From assembly GCA_963732765.1 (NCBI GenBank), contig CAVTAS010000010.1, forward strand, positions 868,001-932,000: DNA of 64,000 nt, given 5' to 3'. The notes below the pieces were generated by a model. That model was given only the letters and a program-made list of their open reading frames with translations. It was not told the origin of the DNA and made no database searches. Within the stretch, counting starts at the first letter, position 1, and each line of letters starts with the position of its first letter. Below are positions 1 to 9,160 of this stretch, piece after piece. Origin of the DNA: JANYHF01 sp963732765. GTDB lineage: Bacteria > Pseudomonadota > Alphaproteobacteria > Rhizobiales > Hyphomicrobiaceae. Position numbers and translations under genes: made by a program.

Positions 1-1048
1 CCATGACGCCATCGGCGCTGTCGACAATCTTGATCACCTGATCGTAGCCCGGCAGCTTCATGCCGACCTGGCCCTTCAGAAAATCGTGCATGTCGAGCTT
101 GTCGGTGCCAACCACGAAGTCCTTGATGACGTCGGACTTCACGGAGTTGGCAAGCGACTTCTTGGTCCAGTCGTAGACGTCGGCGCCGGCCTTGCCGGTC
201 AGAATGTCGCCGCCGCCCTTGAGGTGGAAGTGGTCGTCGCCCGCGCCGCCCGTCAGCTGCAGGCCACGGTCCGACAGGCCGACAAAGGTAGTGCCATTGT
301 CGGTGCCGGTTACCCGCTCAAAGCCGCTGATAAAGCTCTTGTAGCTTTCACCATCGGCGACGACGGTTGCCAAGTGCTTGCCCAAATCGATGGTGGCGGC
401 GCCAGCCACCTTGGACATATCGAGATAGTCGAAGCCGGTGTTGCCCGCCAGGATCTGATTGCCAAGTCCGGCAACAATCGTGTCGTCGCCCTTGCCGCCG
501 CTGGCGAAGTCCGCGCCGTTGCCGGCCGTGAGCTTGTCGTTGCCGACGCCGCCATAAAGTTGGTCATCGCCGATGCCACCGAGCACCTTGTCGTTGCCGA
601 CGCCGCCGGTGAGCGAATCGTTGCCCGAGCCGCCCCAGGCGTAATCGTTGCCGCCGCCGCCCTTGATGGAATCATTGCCGGCGTTGCTCATCAGAACGTC
701 GTCGCCGGAACCGCCATTGATCGTCACATTGCCATAGGCGATGGTCGCGCTGGTCAGATCGATGATTTGTCCGCCGCTGTTGCCGTTGATCACATCGATG
801 CCGATGATGCGGCCCTGGGCGCCTTGCGGTCCGCTGAGTTCATCGTCCAGCAGCAGCGCCTTGTGGCCTGCGCCCATGCTCAAGATGTGATGCTCAGTGT
901 CAAGATTTTCATAGATGACGTTCGTAAGGGCATAGCCGGCGAGGCTAAACGAGGTGCCCGGCCCTGCTGCCAGCGGATCGCCCGCATTGACATCGAATAG
1001 CGCCGACCACGTCCCTGTCGGTTCGTAATAGAGTTTCTGTCCAGCCAT
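1..1048 (-). CDS. RTX-type calcium-binding protein, C-terminus cut by window edge
   Basis: Reading from an ATG at 1048 towards position 1, the frame stays open to the window edge (about 349 residues). The first ~120 residues have no motif I recognise. A block of glycine/aspartate nonapeptides of the GGxGxDxL type follows (for example GGSGDD, GGGGND, GGSGND, GGVGND, GGIGDD), the parallel beta-roll that binds calcium in hemolysin/RTX proteins; a second short GGAGDD/GKAGAD block comes later. There is no N-terminal signal peptide, as expected of type I secretion substrates, whose export signal would be at the missing C-terminus. No type I secretion gene is visible. The specific activity (adhesin, enzyme, S-layer) cannot be told from what is present. 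The family call is firm, the function unknown. Confidence 0.85.
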   Translation of the reverse strand, partial: MAGQKLYYEPTGTWSALFDVNAGDPLAAGPGTSFSLAGYALTNVIYENLDTEHHILSMGAGHKALLLDDELSGPQGAQGRIIGIDVINGNSGGQIIDLTSATIAYGNVTINGGSGDDVLMSNAGNDSIKGGGGNDYAWGGSGNDSLTGGVGNDKVLGGIGDDQLYGGVGNDKLTAGNGADFASGGKGDDTIVAGLGNQILAGNTGFDYLDMSKVAGAATIDLGKHLATVVADGESYKSFISGFERVTGTDNGTTFVGLSDRGLQLTGGAGDDHFHLKGGGDILTGKAGADVYDWTKKSLANSVKSDVIKDFVVGTDKLDMHDFLKGQVGMKLPGYDQVIKIVDSADGVM

Positions 1049-1291
1049 GTTGAAGTCCCCAGCAACGCTTGTTGAGCCCGCAAGTGTAGTTTCCACGATG
1101 CCGAAGATAGTGGCAGACTGTTAGAATTTGACGGATTCTCCCGCTGAAAATTGAAGCAACTTTTCAGCAAACTGGGGACGTTGCATGCGCTCGCGATGCC
1201 ACGGCGGAGATGTCACCGCGGAGGTTGTCAGCGCGCAACATATCGGTTAGGCCAACCCGCGAAGGTGTAGGAACACTCCGGGAGGCGACAC

Positions 1292-1534
1292 ATGGCGGAC
1301 GAAGCAATTGTGGCCCAGCGCGGGCCGTATCAGGTGCAACTGGAAGCGGGCAAGGACTACTGGTGGTGCCGCTGCGGCCGCTCGGCCAATCAGCCGTTCT
1401 GCGATGGATCGCACAAGTCGACCACGTTCACGCCGCTGCAATTCACCGCCGACCAGACCGCCACCGTCAACCTGTGCGGCTGCAAGGCCACCGACGATGC
1501 GCCCTATTGCGACGGCAGCCATAACGTCATCTGA
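1292..1534 (+). CDS. Dual CDGSH-type iron-sulfur protein
   Basis: The 80-residue product has two CDGSH iron-sulfur motifs: C26, C28, C37 and H41, then C62, C64, C73 and H77, each in the C-x-C...P-x-CDGSH pattern that binds a [2Fe-2S] cluster with three Cys and one His. This matches the small bacterial tandem MitoNEET-like (Miner2-type) family in length and spacing. There is no signal peptide or membrane anchor, so it should be cytosolic. A purine-rich GGGAGG lies 8-13 bases upstream of the ATG. Roles in redox sensing or cluster transfer are suggested for the family, but none is indicated here; it stands alone between the RTX gene and the liv operon. Confidence 0.9.
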   Translation: MADEAIVAQRGPYQVQLEAGKDYWWCRCGRSANQPFCDGSHKSTTFTPLQFTADQTATVNLCGCKATDDAPYCDGSHNVI

Positions 1535-1717
1535 CGGCATTGCCGCCGGGCGATCTTTGCGCGCCCGGCCGGATTGCTAGAAATCTTTACCTCACCCGCG
1601 CCCTCTCGCCGCGACCCATTGTGCGTTTTGCGCTGGGTCTGCTATGACGGTTTTGCAAACCTCCGGCGCCCACTGCTCTAGTCGGGCGCCACAACGGAGG
1701 AAGCAACGGGGAGTAGC

Positions 1718-2632
1718 GTGGACAATTTCATTCAGCAGCTGATCAACGGGCTGACGCTCGGTTCGATCTATGGCCTGATCGCCATCGGCTACACGATGGT
1801 GTTCGGCATCATCGGCATGGTCAACTTCGCGCATGGCGACGTGTTCATGCTCTCGGCGTTCATTGCGCTGCTGGTCTTTTTGTTCATCACCAAGGTGTTG
1901 GGCATCATCTATCTGCCGCTGGCTTTCCTCATCGTGCTGCTGGCCGCGATGTTCTTCACCTCGGTCTGGAATTGGTCGATCGAGCGCCTCGCCTATCGCC
2001 CCTTGCGCGGCTCGTTCCGGCTTGCCCCGCTGATTTCCGCCATCGGCATGTCAACCTTCCTGGCCAACTTCGTCCAAGTCGCGCAAGGGCCCCGCAATAA
2101 GCCGGTGCCGCCGATGTTCACCGATATCATCCACTTCGGCGGCTGGGGGTTCGATGTTTCCATTCAGTACCGCCAGATTCTGATCATGCTGGTGACCGTC
2201 GTGCTGCTGGCTGCCTTCTGGTACTTGGTGCAAAAGACGCCGCTGGGCAGAGCGCAACGCGCCTGCGAGCAGGACCGCAAGATGGCCGCGTTGATGGGCA
2301 TCGACGTCGACCGCACCATCTCGATCACCTTCATTATCGGGGCGGCACTGGCAGCGGTGGCAGGCGTTCTGTACATGCTGCATTATGGTGTCGTGAACTT
2401 CGCCGACGGCTTCCTGCCCGGAGTCAAAGCCTTCACTGCCGCGGTGCTCGGCGGGATCGGGTCGCTCCCCGGCGCGGTGCTTGGTGGGCTGCTGATCGGC
2501 CTCATCGAGGTCATGTGGGCGACCTATTTCACGTCCGACTACAAGGACGTTGCGGCCTTCTCGATCCTGGCCATCACGCTGATCTTCATGCCATCGGGCC
2601 TGCTCGGCCGGCCCGAAATCGAGAAGGTGTGA
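1718..2632 (+). CDS. livH: Branched-chain amino-acid ABC transporter, permease LivH
   Basis: This 304-residue, very hydrophobic protein opens with the LivH hallmark: QQLINGLTLGSIYGLIAIGY followed by a tract resembling VNFAHGDVFMLSAF. It is one of the two inner-membrane permeases of a HAAT-family importer for branched-chain or related amino acids. The EAA-like cytoplasmic loop that contacts the ATPase (around GRAQRACEQDRKMAALMGID) is present. The start is GTG at 1718, preceded by an ACGGGGAG ribosome-binding site. It leads the operon livH-livM-livG-livF, with livM starting 2 bases after its stop. Substrate cannot be fixed from sequence, because HAAT systems also carry amides, urea and aromatic acids. 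Confidence 0.95.
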   Translation: MDNFIQQLINGLTLGSIYGLIAIGYTMVFGIIGMVNFAHGDVFMLSAFIALLVFLFITKVLGIIYLPLAFLIVLLAAMFFTSVWNWSIERLAYRPLRGSFRLAPLISAIGMSTFLANFVQVAQGPRNKPVPPMFTDIIHFGGWGFDVSIQYRQILIMLVTVVLLAAFWYLVQKTPLGRAQRACEQDRKMAALMGIDVDRTISITFIIGAALAAVAGVLYMLHYGVVNFADGFLPGVKAFTAAVLGGIGSLPGAVLGGLLIGLIEVMWATYFTSDYKDVAAFSILAITLIFMPSGLLGRPEIEKV

Positions 2633-2634
2633 GG

Positions 2635-4026
2635 ATGGCTGCCACTTCTCAAGCGGAGGCTGGCGACAAGTCTGTCGTCATGTCCTACCTGAAAGATGCG
2701 CTCGCTGCGGCTGCCATCACCGCGCTGCTGTGCTTCCCCATAATCCTGATGCACGCAGAAGCCGATGGAGCCGGCGTTCTGTTCATCAGCTGGCGGCCCA
2801 AAGTGGTGCTGGTGCTGTGCGTTCTGGCATTTGTCGGGCGTCTGCTGGTGCTGCTGTCGACATCGGGGGCCGGGAGTTCGAGAGGAACCAAGGCAACCTC
2901 GAAACCCTCGGCGCTTGGGGCCTATCTCTCCCAGTTCACCGGCTACTTCGGAGCCCTGGTGCTGTTCATTTTCCCCGTGCTTATGGTCTACCTGTTCGGC
3001 GGCGCCGGCGCGCTCAAGTGGGTCGACAGCTACGGCGTGCAGATCCTGATTTATGTCATGCTCGGTTGGGGGTTGAACATTGTTGTTGGCCTGGCCGGCC
3101 TGCTCGACCTGGGCTACGTCGCCTTCTACGCCGTCGGCGCCTATACCTATGCGCTGCTAGCCACCACCTTTGGCCTGTCCTTCTGGATCTGCCTGCCGAT
3201 CGCCGGCGTCCTGGCGGCTTTCTGGGGCATCCTGCTTGGCTTTCCGGTGTTGCGCCTGCGCGGCGACTATCTCGCCATCGTGACGCTGGCCTTTGGCGAG
3301 ATCATCCGCCTGGTACTGATCAACTGGGTGGATTTTTCCGGCGGCTATGCCGGCATCAGCTCAATCCCGCGCATCACCTTCTTTGGCATACCGTTCCGGG
3401 ACGAACCGGGCGGCTTTGCCAGCGTGTTCGGGATCGAGCACTCCTCGATCTATGGCAAAGTCTTCCTCTACTACGTCATCTTGTGCCTGGCGTTCCTTAC
3501 GCATTTCGTGACGATGCGGCTGCGCCGCCTGCCGATCGGGCGCGCCTGGGAAGCCTTGCGCGAAGACGAGATCGCCTGCCGCTCGCTGGGCATCAACACC
3601 ACCACCACCAAGCTGACGGCCTTTGCCCTCGGCGCTTTCTTCGCAGGTCTTGCAGGGTCATTCTTCGCTGTCCGTCAGGGCTTTGTCAGCCCAGAGAGTT
3701 TCACCTTCCTGGAATCGGCGACCATCCTGGCCATTGTTGTGCTGGGCGGCATGGGTTCGCAGCTCGGCGTGGCGCTGGCCGCCGTGGTGCTGGTGGGCGG
3801 CTTTGAATTGTTGCGCGAGTTGGACTTCACCAAGCAGCTGGCGCTTATGCTTTTCGGTATCCCCAACTTCGATCCCGCGCAGTATCGCGGCGTGCTGTTC
3901 GGCCTCGCCATGGTCCTGATGATGATCTTCCGCCCGCGTGGCTTTGTCTCTTCGCGCACGCCGTCGATCTTCCTCAAGTCACGCAAAGCCATTTCCAGCG
4001 ATCTGGTCAGTCAGGGGCACGGCTGA
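2635..4026 (+). CDS. livM: Branched-chain amino-acid ABC transporter, permease LivM
   Basis: The 463-residue second permease of the Liv importer carries the LivM signature: GWGLNIVVGLAGLLDLGYVA, then AFYAVGAYTYALL, and a later ATILAIVVLGGMGSQLG. The N-terminal ~100 residues form an extra hydrophobic hairpin in front of the conserved core, common in alphaproteobacterial LivM. The start chosen is the ATG at 2635, two bases after the livH stop with GAGG just before it; a longer frame from 2515 would overlap livH by over 100 bases. Its stop codon overlaps the livG start by one base (TGATG), indicating translational coupling. Confidence 0.95.
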   Translation: MAATSQAEAGDKSVVMSYLKDALAAAAITALLCFPIILMHAEADGAGVLFISWRPKVVLVLCVLAFVGRLLVLLSTSGAGSSRGTKATSKPSALGAYLSQFTGYFGALVLFIFPVLMVYLFGGAGALKWVDSYGVQILIYVMLGWGLNIVVGLAGLLDLGYVAFYAVGAYTYALLATTFGLSFWICLPIAGVLAAFWGILLGFPVLRLRGDYLAIVTLAFGEIIRLVLINWVDFSGGYAGISSIPRITFFGIPFRDEPGGFASVFGIEHSSIYGKVFLYYVILCLAFLTHFVTMRLRRLPIGRAWEALREDEIACRSLGINTTTTKLTAFALGAFFAGLAGSFFAVRQGFVSPESFTFLESATILAIVVLGGMGSQLGVALAAVVLVGGFELLRELDFTKQLALMLFGIPNFDPAQYRGVLFGLAMVLMMIFRPRGFVSSRTPSIFLKSRKAISSDLVSQGHG

Positions 4027-4925
4027 TGCGTTGGCGCGATAACCCTCTGCTGGTCGTCGAGCATCTCACCATGCGCTTTGGCGGCCTCACCGCCATCAAG
4101 GACCTGTCGTTCCAGGTCGGACGCGGCGACATCACGGCCCTGATCGGCCCAAACGGCGCCGGCAAGACCACCGTCTTCAACTGCGTCACGGGTTTCTACA
4201 AGCCGACCGTGGGACGGCTCGCACTTGCGCGCGAAGGCGTGGCGGCTGCCGAAGCCGTGACGGCGCTGACCAACTCTTCGGCCAAGCAAGCCGGATCGCT
4301 GTTCCTGCTGGAACGCATGCCCGGCCACGAGATCGCGCACCACGCCAGGGTCGCACGCACGTTCCAGAACATCCGGTTGTTCCAGGGCATGACGGTGCTG
4401 GAAAACCTGATGGTCGCCCATCACAACACGCTGATGCAGGCGAGCGGCTTCACTGTGCTCGGCTTGATCGGCGCGCCCTCATACCGCGCCAGCGAGGCCG
4501 AGGCCATCACCCGCGCCACCGAATGGCTGACCCGTATCGGCCTCATCGACCGCGCCGACGATCCGGCGGGCGAACTGCCCTATGGCGCACAACGCCGGCT
4601 CGAAATCGCGCGCGCCATGTGCACCGATCCCGTGCTGCTGTGCCTCGACGAGCCAGCCGCTGGCCTCAACCCGCGCGAGTTGGCCGAACTCAACGCGCTG
4701 CTGCGCTGGATCCGCAGCGAAGGTAAGACTTCTATCCTGCTCATCGAGCACGATATGTCCGTGGTGATGGAAATCTCCGACCACGTCGTGGTGCTCGACT
4801 ACGGCACCAAGATCGCCGATGGGACGCCTACAGAGGTTCGCAACGATCCCAAGGTGATCGCTGCCTATCTGGGCGTGGCCGACGAGGAAGAACTGGCCAA
4901 AGTGGAAGCGGAGATCGGCGCATGA
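4026..4925 (+). CDS. livG: Branched-chain amino-acid ABC transporter, ATP-binding protein LivG
   Basis: This 299-residue ABC ATPase has a Walker A of GPNGAGKTT (about residues 39-47), a VARTFQNIRLF Q-loop region, a degenerate signature reading LPYGAQRRLEIARA, and Walker B CLDEPAAGLN with H-loop IEHDMSVV. The AGLNP stretch after Walker B and an AYLG near the C-terminus are typical of LivG. Between Walker A and the Q-loop lies an insertion of about 40 residues rich in Ala/Glu, also seen in rhizobial LivG. It should pair with LivF on the cytoplasmic face of LivHM. Start and stop overlap both neighbours, so translation is coupled. Confidence 0.95.
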   Translation: MRWRDNPLLVVEHLTMRFGGLTAIKDLSFQVGRGDITALIGPNGAGKTTVFNCVTGFYKPTVGRLALAREGVAAAEAVTALTNSSAKQAGSLFLLERMPGHEIAHHARVARTFQNIRLFQGMTVLENLMVAHHNTLMQASGFTVLGLIGAPSYRASEAEAITRATEWLTRIGLIDRADDPAGELPYGAQRRLEIARAMCTDPVLLCLDEPAAGLNPRELAELNALLRWIRSEGKTSILLIEHDMSVVMEISDHVVVLDYGTKIADGTPTEVRNDPKVIAAYLGVADEEELAKVEAEIGA

Positions 4926-5692
4926 GCGGTGTGATTGCGATGCCGAAGTCGGCCCCCGCCGCAGCGCCAACCGGAAAGCCGCTGCTGGCCCTGCGCGGCA
5001 TCGAGACCTTCTACGGCAAGATCCAAGCGCTGAAAGGCATCGACATCGACGTCCACCAGGGCGAGATCGTCACGCTGATCGGGGCCAATGGCGCGGGCAA
5101 ATCCACCACCATGATGACGGTGTTCGGCAGCCCGCGCGCCCGCAGCGGCACTGTGACCTTCGATGGCCGGGACATCACGGCGCTACCGACCCACGAAATT
5201 GCGCGGTTGTCGATTGCTCAGTCCCCAGAGGGGCGGCGGATTTTCGCGCGCATGACGGTCACGGAAAACCTGCAGCTGGGCGCCTCGATCGACAAGTTTG
5301 CGCATTTCGATGAGGATCTGGAACGGGTCTTCGTCATGTTTCCGCGCCTGAAGGAGCGGGCGCAACAGCGCGGCGGCACACTCTCGGGTGGCGAACAGCA
5401 GATGCTGGCCATTGCCCGCGCCCTAATGAGCCGGCCACGTCTCTTATTGCTGGATGAGCCCTCGCTGGGCCTTGCCCCGCTGATCGTGAAGCAGATCTTC
5501 TCGATCATCGCCGATCTCAACAAGAGCCAAGGCCTATCGGTATTCCTGGTCGAACAGAATGCCTATCATGCGCTGAAACTGGCGCACCGCGGCTATGTGA
5601 TGGTCAATGGCGCGATCACCATGAAAGGGACGGGTGCGGAGCTTCTGGCGCGTCCCGAAGTGCGCGCGGCCTATCTTGAGGGAGGTCACTGA
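4922..5692 (+). CDS. livF: Branched-chain amino-acid ABC transporter, ATP-binding protein LivF
   Basis: The 256-residue second ATPase of the Liv system has Walker A GANGAGKST, the LivF-typical APEGR/SPEGRRIFARMTVTENL block, the signature LSGGEQQMLAIARALM, and Walker B LLLDEPSLGLAP followed by a VEQNA H-loop region in which the usual His is Gln-Asn, as in most LivF proteins. It begins four bases before the livG stop (ATGA overlap). About 20 residues precede the first beta strand. Its stop overlaps the start of the next small membrane gene, showing that this gene belongs to the same operon. Confidence 0.95.
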   Translation: MSGVIAMPKSAPAAAPTGKPLLALRGIETFYGKIQALKGIDIDVHQGEIVTLIGANGAGKSTTMMTVFGSPRARSGTVTFDGRDITALPTHEIARLSIAQSPEGRRIFARMTVTENLQLGASIDKFAHFDEDLERVFVMFPRLKERAQQRGGTLSGGEQQMLAIARALMSRPRLLLLDEPSLGLAPLIVKQIFSIIADLNKSQGLSVFLVEQNAYHALKLAHRGYVMVNGAITMKGTGAELLARPEVRAAYLEGGH

Positions 5693-6030
5693 TGGGCAAT
5701 CTCGCCGGTCTGATATGGGCCGCTACCCCCTACGGCCTGCCGATCTTCCTGGTGCTGACGTTGCTCGGCGTGATGGCCGCTGCCGCCACCGGCCGGGCGC
5801 TCGCCAGCGTTTGGGACCCGGTCTGGCGCATTGTCCCCTCGTCGCTGCTGCTGGCAGCTGGTGTGCGCTTTCTGCATTTCGCGTTGTTCAAGGAGACCCT
5901 GCTGTCGCTGCACTACTACCTGGTCACGTTCGCCCTGCTGCTGTTGGCTGCCTGGTTCAGCTACCTCTGGCAACGGTCCAACCAGATGGCGCGGCAGTAC
6001 CCCTGGACCCTTGGGAAAAATATTGGTTAG
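5692..6030 (+). CDS. Small membrane protein, DUF6867-like, in liv operon
   Basis: The 112-residue product is predicted to have three hydrophobic segments (about residues 13-35, 48-64 and 73-93) and a short basic C-terminal tail containing WQRSNQMARQYPW. The ATG overlaps the livF stop (TGATG), so it is co-translated with the importer. From memory it resembles the DUF6867 family that sits behind livF in alphaproteobacteria; I cannot check this by search. Its role is unknown; position and topology suggest an accessory membrane subunit of the Liv importer, which is inference. Confidence 0.75.
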   Translation: MGNLAGLIWAATPYGLPIFLVLTLLGVMAAAATGRALASVWDPVWRIVPSSLLLAAGVRFLHFALFKETLLSLHYYLVTFALLLLAAWFSYLWQRSNQMARQYPWTLGKNIG

Positions 6031-6221
6031 TACGACCCCATCGGTTGGATTGACTGGACACGATTTCGGCTGAATAGTCCGGAATAAGCGCGCTCATCGC
6101 GCGATTTCGAGCATAGCCGTGCTTGAGATTGAGCGCCGTCCCCCAAGACGATCAAGGAGTGGGGTCTGCGCTCTATGACGGAGGTGCGCATCCCGCGCAT
6201 CTGGACTTAAGGGAGTATCGT

Positions 6222-7340
6222 ATGAAGAAGTTTCTGTTCACCGGTCTGGTGCTGGCCGCTGGCCTCGCCTTCGCCGGATCAGCCAACGCGCAGATCAAGA
6301 TCGGCGTCGCGGGCCCCATCACTGGCCCGAACGCATCGTTCGGCGCGCAGCTGACCAACGGCGTCGCTGCCGCCGCTGAAGACTTCAATGCCGCCGGCGG
6401 CATCCTCGGTCAGAAGATCGAAGTTGTGCAGGGCGACGACGTGTCGGATCCCAAGCAGGGCGTTTCGGTTGCCAACAAGTTTGCAGGCGAAGGCGTCAAG
6501 CACCTGATCGGCCACTTCAATTCGGGCGTGACCATCCCCGCCTCGGAAGTCTATGCCGAGAACGGCATGCTGTTCGTGACCCCATCGGCCACCAATCCCA
6601 AGGTCACCGAGCGTGGCCTCTGGAACGCGTTCCGCACCTGCGGCCGTGACGACCAGCAGGGCGCGCTTTGGGCCGATCTCGCCCTTGGCAAGCTGAAGGA
6701 CGCCAAGATCGCTATCGTTCACGACAAGACCACCTACGGCCAGGGCCTGGCAGACGCTGCCAAGGGCTTCATGAACAAGGGCGGCAAGACCGAGGTCCTC
6801 TATGAGGGCGTCAACACCGGCGAGAAGGACTACGCAGCGATCGTCGGCAAGATCAAGGAGTTGGGCGCCGAGTACCTGATGTGGGGCGGCCTGCACACTG
6901 AAGGCGGCCTGATCGTCCGTCAGATGCGCGACGCTGGCCTCAAGACCGTCATGATCTCCGGCGACGGCATCACCGACAACGAGTTTGCCGCCATCGCCGG
7001 TCCCGGCGCTGAAGGCACGCTGATGTCGTTCGGCCCCGAGCCGCGTAACAACCCGGCCGCCAAGGAAGTTGTCGAGGCCTTCAAGAAGAAGGGCTTCGAT
7101 CCCCAGGGCTACACGCTGTATTCCTATGCCGGCATGCAGATCCTGAAGCAGGCTGCTGAGAAGGCGAACTCGCTCGACAGCAAGAAAATGGCTGAAGTGA
7201 TGCACTCGGGCATGACCTTCAAGACCGTGATCGGCGACATTTCGTACGACGCCAAGGGCGACCGCACGAACGTCGACTACGTCTGGTACGTCTGGGAGAA
7301 GGGCGCCGACGGCAAGATCACCTATCATCAGCAGATGTAG
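6222..7340 (+). CDS. Branched-chain amino-acid ABC transporter, periplasmic binding protein
   Basis: This 372-residue protein has a clear Sec signal peptide (MKKFLFTGLVLAAGLAFAGS, cleavage after ANA) and then the start of the Leu/Ile/Val-binding fold, IKIGVAGPITGPNASFGAQ. Later landmarks are HFNSGVTIPASEVYAE, the TYGQGLAD segment and the LYSYAGMQIL helix, all typical of LivJ/LivK. The start is the ATG at 6222, behind AAGGGAG; a longer frame upstream lacks a signal peptide. It follows livHMGF on the same strand but 190 bases away, so it probably has its own promoter for higher expression. A strong hairpin terminator follows. Ligand unknown. Confidence 0.95.
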   Translation: MKKFLFTGLVLAAGLAFAGSANAQIKIGVAGPITGPNASFGAQLTNGVAAAAEDFNAAGGILGQKIEVVQGDDVSDPKQGVSVANKFAGEGVKHLIGHFNSGVTIPASEVYAENGMLFVTPSATNPKVTERGLWNAFRTCGRDDQQGALWADLALGKLKDAKIAIVHDKTTYGQGLADAAKGFMNKGGKTEVLYEGVNTGEKDYAAIVGKIKELGAEYLMWGGLHTEGGLIVRQMRDAGLKTVMISGDGITDNEFAAIAGPGAEGTLMSFGPEPRNNPAAKEVVEAFKKKGFDPQGYTLYSYAGMQILKQAAEKANSLDSKKMAEVMHSGMTFKTVIGDISYDAKGDRTNVDYVWYVWEKGADGKITYHQQM

Positions 7341-7394
7341 TCTGCTGACGGCTTAGACGAGGCCGGGATCTTCGGGTTCCGGCTGAGGCCTGTG

Positions 7395-7436
7395 GAGGGG
7401 CTCGGACGGGAAACCGTCCGGGCCTCTCGCTTTTTT
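7395..7436 (+). terminator. Rho-independent terminator of the liv region
   Basis: A perfect stem CGGACGG / CCGTCCG (7403-7409 and 7414-7420) with a GAAA loop is extended by an outer GAGG/CCTC pairing and followed by TTTTTT at 7431. It lies about 60 bases after the binding-protein stop codon and is oriented to stop plus-strand transcription. Confidence 0.85.
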
Positions 7437-7497
7437 GGGCTTTGGTGGCACGACATGGCGCCTGTCGCGGACTCTTGCGTGTCGACATGAACATGAA

Positions 7498-7532
7498 AAA
7501 GGCCCGCGGGGGAATCCATCCCGCGGGCCTTT
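7498..7532. terminator. Second, bidirectional hairpin terminator
   Basis: A perfect 13-base inverted repeat AAAGGCCCGCGGG / CCCGCGGGCCTTT encloses a 9-base loop. A-tracts on the left and T-tracts on the right make it able to act on both strands, as a back-up for the liv region and as a terminator for the small minus-strand gene at 7677-7898. Confidence 0.7.
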
Positions 7533-7676
7533 GTCGTTTCGGGAGCGGCTTGCGGCAGGGTACGCGGAAACGTTTCCCTGGCCCGCAATGGCATGTTGCC
7601 TTGTCCGCGCGCGGACGCTGCTCGCAACGAAACGAAACCTCTCGGCAATCTGGCGGACAAGCCCCACCCGATCCCA

Positions 7677-7898
7677 TCAGACCAATTTGGTTCGATCCCG
7701 GCGCGGCTCCAGCGCCAGCACGCCACCAAAGTCGTCCGAGATTTCCATGACCTCGGTCGGCAGCTCGACCATCAGGCCGCAGCTGCGCAGCTCCAGAAGT
7801 TTGCTCTTCAAGCGCTCGAAAGCGGCCTGGTCCGCAGCCTTGCGGTCGCCACTTTGCAGTATCGTCGAAAACCCGGATTTAATCTCGTAGAAGCTCAT
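7677..7898 (-). CDS. Small hypothetical protein
   Basis: The 73-residue product begins MSFYEIKSGFSTILQSGDRK, has a helical charged middle (AAFERLKSKLLELRS) and a C-terminal strand-rich stretch ending in a basic tail. The start is the ATG at 7898, with GTGGAGAG as ribosome-binding site; a longer frame to 7970 lacks one. I do not recognise the family. It is soluble and isolated, followed by the double terminator at 7395-7532. The ribosome-binding site and acidic/basic composition argue that it is a real gene. Confidence 0.55.
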   Translation of the reverse strand: MSFYEIKSGFSTILQSGDRKAADQAAFERLKSKLLELRSCGLMVELPTEVMEISDDFGGVLALEPRRDRTKLV

Positions 7899-8153
7899 CT
7901 CGCTCTCCACTCGATGATCAATTTCGGTTTCATCACAACTGCGGCAGGAAGTCGCTTGACAGTGGGCCAAATCATGGTGACGCGCAAGAGTTTTTCCGAA
8001 CGACTTCGCACCCGCCGCTTATTCTTTAGCGATGCTGCGCTGCAGCAAGCAGGTCCTGAATGACATCTGCAGGTTACAAATCCAATAATGGATGTTAGCC
8101 AATTGTCTGGATTTTCTTGACTTTTTCCTTTCCGGCTCCGGAGGCCGGCCGTC

Positions 8154-9158
8154 ATGATGCAAAGCAACATCGCCCGCCGGAATTCGATCACCGACGTGCC
8201 CGGATTGGCTGTGGGTAACTTTCACGATACGGGATTGCGCTCAGGGGTGACGGTGGTCACATTTGCCAGTCCCACCGTCGCGTCCGTCAGCGTTCTGGGC
8301 GGGGCGCCGGGCAGCCGGGACACCGAGTGCCTGGCGCCGGAAATGCTGGTCGGCGGCGTCGACGCGGTCGTGCTCGCGGGCGGCTCGGCGTTCGGCCTGG
8401 ATGCGGCCAGCGGCGTGCAAGCCTGGCTGCGCGAACAGGGCCGCGGCTTTGCCATCGGCCCCGTGCGAGTGCCCATCGTGCCCGGCGCGATCCTGTTCGA
8501 TCTCCTGAACGGCGGCGACAAGTCCTGGGGCCGCTATCCGCCCTATCGCGACCTCGCCTATGAGGCCGCGCGCACGGCCTCGGCCGACTTCGCGCTCGGC
8601 AGCGCCGGAGCTGGCTTTGGCGCCACCACCATCACGCTGCGGGGAGGCCTGGGCTCAGCCAGCGCTGTGACCTCGGGCGGCTTCACCGTAGGCGCCCTGG
8701 CGGCGGTCAATGCCCTGGGATCAGCGGTGATCGGCGACGGGCCGCACTTCTGGGCCGCACCGTGGGAGGACGGAGCCGAGTTCGGCGCGCTGGGGATGCC
8801 GGCGACGATCACGCGGGAGCAGAAGCGGCTGCGCTGGAAGGGCGGGCCGGCAACCACACTCGCGGTGGTCGCCACCGACGCGGCGCTCAGCAAGGCCGAG
8901 TGCAAGCGCCTGGCCATCGTCGCCCACGGCGGCTTTGCGCGGGCACTCCGGCTCTCGGCCGCCGCGTTCGACGGCGATACCGTGTTTGCGGCGGCCACCG
9001 GGGCAAGGCCTCGCACTGACCAGCCGCTGGACGATCTGACCGAGATCTGCGCCGTCGCAGCCGATTGCGTTGCACGGGCAATCGCGCGCGGCGTCTACGA
9101 AGCCGCGCCAAACGATGCGCCGGGCGCCAAGCCGTCGTGGAAGGAGCTTTACAGCTAG
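8154..9158 (+). CDS. P1/DmpA-family (S58) peptidase
   Basis: The 334-residue protein shows the Ntn-hydrolase fold of the DmpA/P1 family: an N-terminal ITDVPGLAVGNFHD, the VLAGGSAFGLDAASGVQ block (about residues 73-90), IVPGAILFDL, and KGGLGSAS-like RGGLGSASAVTSGG. GGPATTLAVVATDAAL (about residues 230-245) aligns with the autocleavage junction, where T234 or T235 would become the N-terminal nucleophile after self-processing. In this family the precursor splits into two chains and acts as an aminopeptidase or related hydrolase. There is no signal peptide, so it is cytosolic. GGAGGCC precedes the start. It converges on nuoB with a 2-base gap. Confidence 0.9.
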   Translation: MMQSNIARRNSITDVPGLAVGNFHDTGLRSGVTVVTFASPTVASVSVLGGAPGSRDTECLAPEMLVGGVDAVVLAGGSAFGLDAASGVQAWLREQGRGFAIGPVRVPIVPGAILFDLLNGGDKSWGRYPPYRDLAYEAARTASADFALGSAGAGFGATTITLRGGLGSASAVTSGGFTVGALAAVNALGSAVIGDGPHFWAAPWEDGAEFGALGMPATITREQKRLRWKGGPATTLAVVATDAALSKAECKRLAIVAHGGFARALRLSAAAFDGDTVFAAATGARPRTDQPLDDLTEICAVAADCVARAIARGVYEAAPNDAPGAKPSWKELYS

Positions 9159-9160
9159 AC

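Noticed and set aside
86..1000. Long plus-strand open frame of 304 codons opposite the RTX gene
   Set aside because: It is the antisense shadow of GC-rich Gly/Asp repeats; the minus frame gives textbook GGxGxD nonapeptides.
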